Origin: Streptomyces sp. NBC_00358
Lineage (GTDB): Bacteria > Actinomycetota > Actinomycetes > Streptomycetales > Streptomycetaceae
Direction: 5' to 3'
Assembly: GCF_036099295.1 (NCBI RefSeq)
Contig: NZ_CP107976.1
Coordinates: 3,844,001 to 3,908,000 of the forward strand
Length of the DNA stretch: 64,000 bases
In this document: one piece after another, positions 57,213 to 64,000 of the stretch
Numbering within the stretch: position 1 is the first letter of the stretch
Layout: each line of letters starts with the position of its first letter
Notes under the pieces: model-generated
Database searches by the model: none
Told to the model about the DNA's origin: nothing
Seen by the model: the letters and a program-made list of their open reading frames with translations, nothing else
Program-made: the position numbers and the translations under genes

Positions 57213-59794
57213 GGAGCCACCCTCACCAGGTCGTTGTCGTTGCCGTGCCGCGTCCGGTCGTCGTCGCCGTGAAGCCCCTGGTCCGCGCCGTCCCCGCCAC
57301 CCGTCCGGCCGGACGCGTCCTCCTCGCCGTCGGCGGATCCGCCCAGCCCCAGCAGCAGACTCAGCAAGGGCAGTACGGCATCCGCGCGCCCGGTGTCGAG
57401 GTCGGGGGCGAACCCGGGAATGCCGGAGCCGGAACCGGTCGCCTCGGCGGGCGTCCGGGGCGCCGGGCCGCGCCGGACGAGCTCGCCCAGCGTTCTGCGC
57501 ACCCCCGGCTCGTACGCCGAGAACGTCCGGCGCAGCAGTGGCAGCACGTCGGTGAACGCCTCCGTCGGCACCCCGGTCAGCCACGCGTCCACCAGTCCGA
57601 GCAGCCGCTCGTCGTGCACGAGCAGCATGCCGCCGCCCGAGCCGCCTCCGACGAAGCCCTCGATCCACGCGGCCGCGTCCGCGGGCTCCGTCCCCGGCGA
57701 CAGCACGAGACCCATGAGCCGCGCGGCCTCCTCCTGGGCCAGTTCCCCTTCGTCGAGGAGCAGCCGGACCGCCCGCCCCCTGACCACCCCCGGCACGGTG
57801 TCCCGCGCGGCGAGCACCCGCAGCACGGAGTGCCAGCGCCCCCGGATGCCGCCGACGGGGGCTCCGCCGCCGGACGAGGAGTCCTGCGCGGCCGTCTCCC
57901 CCAGCAGTCCCACCGCCCCGTGCACGGCGTCCACATGGCCGCGCATCTCCTCGGCCGCGTCGCTGTCGAGGGCGGCGCAGGCCGGGGGGAGACCGACGAA
58001 GACGCGCTCGGCGAGACCGGCCGCGACATCGGCGAGGGCACGGGTGTCCGTGCCGCGTACGTCGCCGTAGCGCAGGGAGCGGACGAGCGCGGGCAGGGCC
58101 TGCGCGAGGTGGCCCACGTCCGCGTCGAGTGCGGCCCGGTCGGCGAGCACGCGCATCACCACGGGGAGCGCGTCCGGGAGCTCGGCGAGGAGGCAGCGCT
58201 CGGCGAGCGCCGTCACCTCGGCCAGTGACGGCGCGCCGACGGCGTCGGCCTCCGCCCTGGCCGTCGCGGCGGCCGGCACCGTGGTGCCCCACACGCCCGC
58301 CTCGGCGACCCGTACCGACAGCTCCGGCTCCCAGCGGAGCCGCCAGGTCTCCCGGAAGGTGCCCGTGCTGCCGCGGGACATCGCGGGCTCGCCCCACGCG
58401 ATGCCCAGGAGCCGCAACCGGTGCAGGAGCGTGCTGCGCCCCGCGTCGGTCTCCTTGCGCAGGTCGAGCTCCATCTCCCGCTCCAGCGCCTCGGGCTTGA
58501 GCCGCAGCCGCCGCTGCGCGCGGGTCAGGTCCCGCTGCAACGGCACCGCCGGGGCGGATTCCGGCACCTCCCCCAGTACGTCCCCGACCACGAGCCGGTC
58601 GCGCACCAGCGCGAGGGGGACGTCCGAGCCCTCGCACATCACGGCCCGGACGGCGTCGGTGGTCTCCGTCAGTCCGGGCAGCGGGCGACCGCGCATCGCC
58701 GCGAGTGTGTCGGCCAGCCGTACGGCCTCGATGACATGGGCCGAGGACACACCCCGGTCCTCGTCGCGCAGCAGCCGGGCCACCTTGGTCATCCACCGCG
58801 CGACCGGGCGGTCGGGGGCGCCGAACAGGTGCCCGTACCAGCCCGGCGAGTCGATGCCGGCCCCGTACCCGCTGACGCGCGAGAGCCGGCGGTGCGTCCA
58901 GGGCACCCACGTCAGATCGACCTTGGCCCTGGGCAGGCCCTTGAGAAGCGCGCGGTCGGCGCCGACCGTGGTCCTCTGTCGCAGCGCGGGCACGTGCCAC
59001 GCCCCGCACACCACGGCCACGTCGTCCTCGAACTCCCGCCGCGCCGCGCGGATCTGGAGCCGCATGTACGCCTCACGCACCAGGTCCCGGTCGTGTCCCC
59101 CGACCCCGTAGGCCTCGCGCAGCGCACCCATCGCGTCCTCCAGCACGGCGAACGGCGCGAACGGATCGCCCGCCGCCCCGGCCCGGTGCTCGACCACGTC
59201 CTCCCACCAGCGCTCCGGGTCGTCGTGACCGGCCGTACCGGCGAGCACCGCCAGGGGGTCGATCCGCACGGCCGCCGCGTCGAGGGGGCGGTCCGCGTCA
59301 TCCGCCTCCTCCGGCCGGCCGGGATCTGCCGCCGGACCGGCGTCACCGGGCGAACCCGGCCCGGCGGACGGCGTGTTCGCCGGCTCGCTCCGCTCCGGTT
59401 CCGTCTCCTCCGTCTCCCAGGCCAGGGTGTGGGCCGCCGGAAGGTCGATGAAGCGGACCGGCGCTCCGTGTTCCAGGGCCCACTGGATCGCCACCCACTC
59501 CGGTGAGAACTCGGCCAGGGGCCAGAAGGCCGAGCGGCCTGGCTCGTCCACGGCATGGGCGAGCAGCGCCACGGGGGGCCGCATGTCCTTGTCCGCGGCC
59601 AGCGGGACGAGGGCGTCGGCCTCGGGCGGCCCCTCGATCAGGACGACCCGTGGAGCCGCCGCCTCCAGCGCGGCCCGCACGGCCCGCGCCGAGCCCGGCC
59701 CGTGGTGCCGCACACCGAGCAGCAGCGGACTCGCGCCCCGGACGCTCACCGCGGCCTCCGGGACGGGCGGGTCGGCCTCCCGCTCCGCGTTCAC
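57209..59794 (-). CDS. DUF5682 family protein
   Basis: At 861 residues it is the largest member of the module. The N-terminus has LLLGVRHHGPGSARAVRAALE, PRVVLIEGPPEAD and AVVCGAWHVPALRQ. The H...E...H spacing is reminiscent of the EreA/ChaN/TIKI-like putative hydrolase folds, which is an inference from motif layout only. A Gly/Pro/Asp-rich insert lies near residues 140-175. The middle and C-terminus are helical repeats without a named fold, and the tail is Gly/Asp-rich. A GTG start overlaps the MoxR stop (GTGA), and its stop overlaps the VWA start, so the three are tightly coupled. Function unknown. Confidence 0.85.
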   Translation of the reverse strand: MNAEREADPPVPEAAVSVRGASPLLLGVRHHGPGSARAVRAALEAAAPRVVLIEGPPEADALVPLAADKDMRPPVALLAHAVDEPGRSAFWPLAEFSPEWVAIQWALEHGAPVRFIDLPAAHTLAWETEETEPERSEPANTPSAGPGSPGDAGPAADPGRPEEADDADRPLDAAAVRIDPLAVLAGTAGHDDPERWWEDVVEHRAGAAGDPFAPFAVLEDAMGALREAYGVGGHDRDLVREAYMRLQIRAARREFEDDVAVVCGAWHVPALRQRTTVGADRALLKGLPRAKVDLTWVPWTHRRLSRVSGYGAGIDSPGWYGHLFGAPDRPVARWMTKVARLLRDEDRGVSSAHVIEAVRLADTLAAMRGRPLPGLTETTDAVRAVMCEGSDVPLALVRDRLVVGDVLGEVPESAPAVPLQRDLTRAQRRLRLKPEALEREMELDLRKETDAGRSTLLHRLRLLGIAWGEPAMSRGSTGTFRETWRLRWEPELSVRVAEAGVWGTTVPAAATARAEADAVGAPSLAEVTALAERCLLAELPDALPVVMRVLADRAALDADVGHLAQALPALVRSLRYGDVRGTDTRALADVAAGLAERVFVGLPPACAALDSDAAEEMRGHVDAVHGAVGLLGETAAQDSSSGGGAPVGGIRGRWHSVLRVLAARDTVPGVVRGRAVRLLLDEGELAQEEAARLMGLVLSPGTEPADAAAWIEGFVGGGSGGGMLLVHDERLLGLVDAWLTGVPTEAFTDVLPLLRRTFSAYEPGVRRTLGELVRRGPAPRTPAEATGSGSGIPGFAPDLDTGRADAVLPLLSLLLGLGGSADGEEDASGRTGGGDGADQGLHGDDDRTRHGNDNDLVRVAP

Positions 59795-60936
59795 GCGCTC
59801 ACCTCGCGGCAGGCGCGGTAGAAGTCCTTCCAGCCGTCCCGCTCGCGGACCACCGCTTCCAGGTACTCCTGCCAGATGACGCGGTCGGCAGCCGGGTCGC
59901 GGACGACGGCTCCCAGGATGCCGGCGGCGACATCGCTCGCCCGCAGGACACCGTCGCCGAAGTGGGCGGCCAGGGCCAGGCCGTTGGTGACGACGGAGAT
60001 CGCCTCGGCCGTGGACAGCGTGCCGCTGGGCGACTTCAGCTTCGTCCGCCCGTCCGCCGTGATCCCGTCGCGCAGTTCCCGGAAGACGGTGACGACGCGG
60101 CGGATCTCGTCGACGCCCTCGGGCACGGCGGGCAGGTCGAGGGAGCGGCCGACCTGGTCGACCCGGCGCGAGACGATGTCGACCTCGGCGTCGGCACTCG
60201 CCGGGAGCGGCAGCACCACCGTGTTGAATCGGCGGCGCAGCGCGCTGGAGAGTTCGTTGACCCCGCGGTCGCGGTCGTTGGCCGTGGCGATCAGGTTGAA
60301 GCCGCGGACGGCCTGCACCTCCTGGCCCAACTCCGGGATCGGCAGGGTCTTTTCGGAGAGGATCGTGATCAGGCTGTCCTGTACGTCCGCGGGAACACGG
60401 GTCAGTTCCTCGACGCGGGCGGTCATGCCCTCGGCCATGGCCCGCATCACGGGGCTCGGCACGAGCGCGTCCCGGCTGGGCCCGTGCGCCAGCAACTGCG
60501 CGTAGTTCCAGCCGTACCGGATGGCCTCCTCCGGGGTGCCGGCCGTGCCCTGCACGAGAAGGGTCGAGTCACCGCTGACCGCGGCGGCCAGGTGCTCGGA
60601 CACCCAGGTCTTCGCGGTACCGGGCACCCCGAGGAGCAGCAGCGCCCGGTCGGTGGCGAGGGTGGTGACGGCGACCTCGACGATGCGGCGCGGCCCCACG
60701 TACTTGGGGGTGATCACGGTGCCGTCCGGCAGGGTGCCGCCCAGCAGATACGTGGCCACGGCCCAGGGCGACAGCAGCCAGCGTTCCGGGCGGGGCCGGT
60801 CGTCCTGTGCTGCGAGCGCGGCGAGTTCGGCGGCGAAGGTGTGCTCCGCGTGCGGCCGCAGCACCTCGCTCCGCCCGCTCGCTCCCCCCTCTTCCGCGGG
60901 TGTGTGAACGGTCGTCGGTTCAACGGACACGGACAT
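59791..60936 (-). CDS. MoxR-family AAA+ ATPase (YehL-like)
   Basis: About 381 residues. Walker A is GVPGTAKT (residues 103-110). The Walker-B-like segment reads ARVEELTRVPADVQDSLITILSEKTLPIPE, with Glu-Glu where most MoxR proteins have Asp-Glu. Sensor 1 is NLIATANDRDRGVNELSSALRRRFN, which also includes the arginine-finger region. MoxR ATPases remodel or activate target proteins, typically with a VWA partner, and the VWA gene is two genes downstream. ATG 60936 follows GGAGGGGG; the frame to 61071 runs through the divergent promoter. Transcription likely starts from the DNA-damage-type promoter 43-65 bp upstream. Confidence 0.92.
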   Translation of the reverse strand: MSVSVEPTTVHTPAEEGGASGRSEVLRPHAEHTFAAELAALAAQDDRPRPERWLLSPWAVATYLLGGTLPDGTVITPKYVGPRRIVEVAVTTLATDRALLLLGVPGTAKTWVSEHLAAAVSGDSTLLVQGTAGTPEEAIRYGWNYAQLLAHGPSRDALVPSPVMRAMAEGMTARVEELTRVPADVQDSLITILSEKTLPIPELGQEVQAVRGFNLIATANDRDRGVNELSSALRRRFNTVVLPLPASADAEVDIVSRRVDQVGRSLDLPAVPEGVDEIRRVVTVFRELRDGITADGRTKLKSPSGTLSTAEAISVVTNGLALAAHFGDGVLRASDVAAGILGAVVRDPAADRVIWQEYLEAVVRERDGWKDFYRACREVSA

Positions 60937-60978
60937 GGCTCGGTCCCCCTCCAGCTCGGCCGGCTCGGATCTGGTTCC

Positions 60979-61001
60979 ACCGTGCACCACGCCACTGACA
61001 A
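60979..61001 (-). promoter_or_regulatory. Candidate PafBC/RecA-independent DNA-damage promoter of moxR
   Basis: On the minus strand TTGTCAGTG (61001-60993), an 8-bp spacer and the -10-like CACGGT (60984-60979) follow the TTGTCRGTG-N8-TAnnnT pattern with one mismatch in the -10 (C for T at the first base). The MoxR start codon is 43 bp downstream. Confidence 0.62.
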
Positions 61002-61039
61002 CGCGCTCTGACCTGCGAAAACAAGCTCGCGAAGGTCGA

Positions 61040-61062
61040 TTGTCAGTGGCGGGACCTACCTT
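61040..61062 (+). promoter_or_regulatory. Candidate PafBC/RecA-independent DNA-damage promoter of the SWIM gene
   Basis: TTGTCAGTG (61040-61048), exactly eight bases, then TACCTT (61057-61062) fully match TTGTCRGTG-N8-TAnnnT. The ATG at 61070 is seven bases after the -10, so the mRNA would be leaderless. Confidence 0.8.
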
Positions 61063-61069
61063 CGATGGC

Positions 61070-62425
61070 ATGACACAGCAGGCGGTGCGCTGGACGGCGG
61101 ATCAGGTGCTGGCACTGGCGCCTGACGCCGCGTCACGCAAGGCGGGGAGCAATCTCGGCGCGGCCGGCCCGTGGTCGGAGGCGGGCAGTACGGAGGAGGG
61201 GACGGTATGGGGACTGTGCAGGGGAAGCGGCAGCAAGCCGTATCAGACGGTCATCGACATCGCGGACTCGACGGGGCCCGCTTACAAGTGCAGTTGCCCG
61301 AGCCGGAAGTTCCCGTGCAAGCACGCGCTGGGACTGCTGCTGCTCTGGGCGGGCGCGGACGGCGCGGTGCCCGCGGGGCAGGCGCCGGACTGGGCCGCGC
61401 AGTGGCTGGAGGGAAGACGCAGGCGCGCGGAGGACAGGAGCGCGGCGGGCGGGGGATCTGGAGCGTCTTCGCCGAGTGATCCCGAGGCGGCGCGGCGCAG
61501 GGCGGAGCGGCGGGCCGGGCGGATCACCTCGGGGGCGGCCGAGTTGGAGCAGCGGCTGGCGGACCTGCTCCGCGGCGGCCTGGCCTCCGCGGAGCGGGCG
61601 GGGTACGGGATGTGGGAGGAGACGGCGGCCCGCATGGTCGACGCGCAGGCCCCCGGTCTGGCGGCACGCGTAAGGGAGTTGGGCGCGATCCCCTCGTCGG
61701 GACCGGGCTGGCCGGTGCGGCTGCTGGAGGAGTGCGCGCTGCTCCACCTCCTCGACCAGGGCTGGCTGCGGCGCGAGCGGCTGCCGGACGGCCTGGCCGC
61801 GACGGTCCGTTCCCGGGTCGGGCTGCCCGGCTCGGCGGACGGCCCGCCGGTGCGCGACCGCTGGCTGGTTCTCGCGCAGTACGACACGGCGGACGCCCGG
61901 CTCACGACGCGCAGGATCTGGCTGCACGGCGCCGAGTCCGGTCGCACGGCCCTGCTCCTCTCCTACGGCGCGGCCGGCCGGGCACCCGAACTGGCCCTTC
62001 CGGTGGGGCTGGCTTTCGAGGCGGAGCTGTCCGCGTACGCGGGTGACGGGCAGTTGCGGGCGGCGTTGGGCGAGCGGTTCACTCCCCCGGCGCCCTCGGT
62101 GATCCGGCCGCCGGGGCTGACCACGTCCCAGGCCGCCGCCCGCTACGGAGAGGCCCTGCGTGCCGATCCCTGGCTGGACTCGTACCCGGTCACCCTGGAG
62201 GGGGTCGTCCCGGCCCCGGACGGCGACGCCTGGCAACTCGCCGACGCCGACGGGAAGTCGGCTCTTCCCCTGAGCCCTGCTTCGCGGTCCCGCCCCGATC
62301 TGTGGCGTCTGGTCGCCCTCTCCGGAGGGGCCCCGGTCACGGTTTTCGGTGAGTGCGGCCACCGCGGCTTCACTCCGCTGACGGCGTGGCCGCGGGGCGC
62401 GGGCGAGGCGGTGCCGCTGTGCTGA
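61070..62425 (+). CDS. SWIM zinc-finger protein (YehQ-like)
   Basis: About 451 residues. The SWIM motif lies near the N-terminus: Cys74, Cys76, Cys83, His85 in YKCSCPSRKFPCKHALGLLL, the CxCx(n)CxH zinc-binding pattern that usually mediates contact with nucleic acid or protein. The sequence after it is helical (RITSGAAELEQRLADLLRGGLA, WEETAARMVDAQAPGLAARVREL), followed by a beta-rich C-terminal half. ATG 61070 is the start given by the promoter; the longer frame begins inside the divergent moxR gene. DUF5691 follows on the same strand. With MoxR, DUF5682 and VWA it forms a conserved five-component set. Confidence 0.9.
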   Translation: MTQQAVRWTADQVLALAPDAASRKAGSNLGAAGPWSEAGSTEEGTVWGLCRGSGSKPYQTVIDIADSTGPAYKCSCPSRKFPCKHALGLLLLWAGADGAVPAGQAPDWAAQWLEGRRRRAEDRSAAGGGSGASSPSDPEAARRRAERRAGRITSGAAELEQRLADLLRGGLASAERAGYGMWEETAARMVDAQAPGLAARVRELGAIPSSGPGWPVRLLEECALLHLLDQGWLRRERLPDGLAATVRSRVGLPGSADGPPVRDRWLVLAQYDTADARLTTRRIWLHGAESGRTALLLSYGAAGRAPELALPVGLAFEAELSAYAGDGQLRAALGERFTPPAPSVIRPPGLTTSQAAARYGEALRADPWLDSYPVTLEGVVPAPDGDAWQLADADGKSALPLSPASRSRPDLWRLVALSGGAPVTVFGECGHRGFTPLTAWPRGAGEAVPLC

Positions 62426-62591
62426 CCGCCGTCGCCGAGGGCACCCGTCCTCACCGCGGGCACCTGTCGCCACCGCGCGTCCCCGACGCCGCCCCGGCCA
62501 CAGTCCCGACGGGCCCGACGACGGGCCCGGCCAACGCCGTAGCGGCCTGCGCCGCTGATGCCCTCCGTAGCTCCGCGGTGAAAGGACGCTC

Positions 62592-64000
62592 ATGAACACG
62601 ACCACGACCACGGACACAGCCTCGGGCTCGGACACGGTCTCGACCCCCGTCTCGGGCCCGGCCCCCGTCTCGACCCCCGTCTCGGGCTCGGGCCCGGTCT
62701 CGGGCTCGGGCTCGGGCACGGGCTCGGGCTCGGGCACGGGCACGGCCCCGGGCCCCGTCTCGGCCCCGGGCTCAGGCACGGGCACGGCCCCAGGCTCGGG
62801 CACGGGCACGGGCACGGCCCCGGCCCCGGCCCCGGCGGGGGCGTCCGTCGGCGGCTCCTGGGAGGAGCTCGTCACCGTGGCACTGCTCGGAACCGAGCGG
62901 CGTACGCCTCCGGGGCACCACCCCGGGCGGGAGGCGCCGGTGGCGCTGCTGGACGCCGCCGCGGTGGAGACCGTACGGCGGCGGGCCGGAGTGCGGCCGG
63001 CGCGGGCCGTCGCACCGCCGGAGCCCGCGGCGCCGGACCCGCGTCCCGCGCTGCCGCCCGCCGCGGCGCGCAGACTGGCGACGTTGCTGGCGGACCGCCC
63101 CGGGACGGGCGGGGGCGGTCGCAGAGGGGCGGCGCCCGACCTCATGGAGCTGCTGCCCCAGTGGCTGTCCCTGGCGAACGCACGTGGATTCGCCCCGCCT
63201 CCGCAGACCCTCCCCGCGTTGCTCGACGCCGCCAGGGGGCGCACGGACCTGCGGCCCGCGGCGCTGGCCTTCGCCGGGCCGCGGGCGTTGTGGCTGGCCC
63301 GGCTGAACCCGGAGTGGCGTTTCGCGTTGCGTTCCTCGCCCGGCGGCGGCGCCGCGCTTCCGGAGCCGGAGGAGGCCGGTCGCGTACGACGGCTGTGGCA
63401 GGAAGGGCTGTTCGCCGAGCGGGTCGCGCTGCTGGGGGTCGTACGGGCCAAGAGTCCGTCCGCCGCGCGCGAGTTGCTCGTCACGACCTGGGCGACGGAG
63501 CGGGCCGAGGACCGGCTGATGTTTCTCGACTCGCTGCGGTCCGGCCTGTGCGCCGAGGACGAACCGTTCCTCGAACGGGCCCTTGCCGACCGGAGCCGCA
63601 ACGTACGGGCGACGGCGGCCGAGTTGCTGTCCGCCCTGCCGGGTTCCGCTCTCGCCGCGCGGATGGCGGCCCGGGCCGCCTCGTGCGTGGCCGTCGACCG
63701 TACGCGGGACACGCCGGCGATCGTGGTCGAGGCACCGCACGAGTGCGACGCGGCGATGGAGCGGGACGGTGTGGTGCCGAAGCCCCCGGCGGGCCGAGGT
63801 GAACGGTCTTGGTGGCTGGGCCAGTTGGTCGAGTCGACGCCGCTCGGGACCTGGCGGGACCGGCTCGGTGGCCGTTCCCCGGAGGAGGTGGTCGCCCTGC
63901 CCGTGGCGGACGGCTGGCAGGGCGAGCTGCACGGGGCCTGGTGCCGGGCGGCGGTGCGGCAGCGCGATCCCGGTTGGTCGAGGGCGCTCCTCGGGGCACC
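62592..64000 (+). CDS. DUF5691 family protein, 3' end outside the window
   Basis: The frame from ATG 62592 stays open to the window edge (469 codons seen). About the first 80 residues are an extreme low-complexity tract of Gly-Ser-Gly-Thr, Thr-Ala-Pro and Pro-Val-Ser units. The conserved part starts at WEELVTVALLGTERRTPPG and continues with LMELLPQWLSLANARGFAPPP, LARLNPEWRFAL, FLERALADRSRNVRATAAELLSALPGSALAARM (HEAT-like) and WWLGQLVESTPLGTW. This agrees with DUF5691, a partner family of the SWIM/DUF5682 locus. AAAGGA lies six bases before the ATG. It lies 166 bp after the SWIM gene, probably in the same operon. Confidence 0.85.
   Translation, partial: MNTTTTTDTASGSDTVSTPVSGPAPVSTPVSGSGPVSGSGSGTGSGSGTGTAPGPVSAPGSGTGTAPGSGTGTGTAPAPAPAGASVGGSWEELVTVALLGTERRTPPGHHPGREAPVALLDAAAVETVRRRAGVRPARAVAPPEPAAPDPRPALPPAAARRLATLLADRPGTGGGGRRGAAPDLMELLPQWLSLANARGFAPPPQTLPALLDAARGRTDLRPAALAFAGPRALWLARLNPEWRFALRSSPGGGAALPEPEEAGRVRRLWQEGLFAERVALLGVVRAKSPSAARELLVTTWATERAEDRLMFLDSLRSGLCAEDEPFLERALADRSRNVRATAAELLSALPGSALAARMAARAASCVAVDRTRDTPAIVVEAPHECDAAMERDGVVPKPPAGRGERSWWLGQLVESTPLGTWRDRLGGRSPEEVVALPVADGWQGELHGAWCRAAVRQRDPGWSRALLGA
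62616..62835 (+). repeat. Low-complexity TCGGGC/ACGGGC/ACGGCCCC tract in the DUF5691 gene
   Basis: Hexamer-based repeats (TCGGGC, ACGGGC) and blocks of GTCTCGACCCCC encode Gly-Ser/Gly-Thr and Pro-Val-Ser-Thr runs. All changes are in multiples of three, so length variation would be tolerated. Confidence 0.85.

Noticed and set aside
56040..59009. A 989-residue frame extending the VWA gene upstream.
   Set aside because: The extension is a shadow of DUF5682. The ATGA overlap gives the true start at 57212.
1..64000. Horizontal transfer, prophage or insertion sequences in the window.
   Set aside because: No transposase, integrase, terminal inverted repeats, tRNA attachment site or composition shift was seen.

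Overview
The window is high-GC actinobacterial DNA, almost certainly from a Streptomyces chromosome. The grounds are the codon use, frequent GTG starts, GTGA/ATGA stop-start overlaps, and gene order: purH-purN-perM-sucD-sucC together with folD, mdh, glyA and trpS. No rRNA, tRNA, CRISPR array, insertion sequence or prophage was recognised. All genes look intact except the two cut by the window edges.

Layout. 1-9 kb: a partial membrane protein, a DCC-type thiol protein, a TetR regulator, an MMPL exporter with an extra C-terminal domain, an OmpR-type two-component pair and a sulfatase-fold membrane enzyme. 9-15 kb: a peptide-type binding protein, a metallophosphoesterase, a small membrane protein and a D-Ala-D-Ala carboxypeptidase. 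13.9-19.5 kb: two divergent transcription units. One is brkB-gtrA-ubiA-PAP2 (minus), the other dprE1-dprE2 (plus). They contain every post-PRPP step of the decaprenyl-phospho-arabinose (DPA) pathway known from mycobacteria. 19.6-30.2 kb: 2H phosphoesterase, trpS, glyA behind a ZTP (pfl) riboswitch, rocD, a DMT-like membrane protein, a roughly 119-bp tandem-repeat array, and a MocR regulator divergent from an AhpD-like/PEP-mutase-like pair. 30.3-38.8 kb: a choline-to-betaine operon (betB-like dehydrogenase, choline-oxidase-like GMC enzyme, ABC ATPase, doubled permease, binding protein) with a divergent MarR-GNAT regulator. 38.8-56 kb: housekeeping genes mdh, folD, purH, purN, sucD and sucC, interleaved with membrane proteins and two HTH-plus-membrane-segment regulators. 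56-64 kb: MoxR-DUF5682-VWA (minus) divergent from SWIM-DUF5691 (plus).

How genes work together. glyA, folD, purN and purH all belong to one-carbon/purine metabolism, and the ZTP riboswitch on glyA senses the purine intermediate that builds up when 10-formyl-THF (substrate of PurN and PurH) is short. sucCD and mdh are TCA genes; a Crp-like palindrome lies upstream of sucCD. The choline operon imports and oxidises choline to the osmolyte glycine betaine.

The strongest candidate for an under-described system is the MoxR-DUF5682-VWA / SWIM-DUF5691 module. Its 133-bp divergent intergenic region carries, facing outward on both strands, the TTGTCAGTG-N8-(TA...T) element known from RecA-independent (PafBC-type) DNA-damage promoters. 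That suggests the whole ATPase/metal-binding module is induced by DNA damage.
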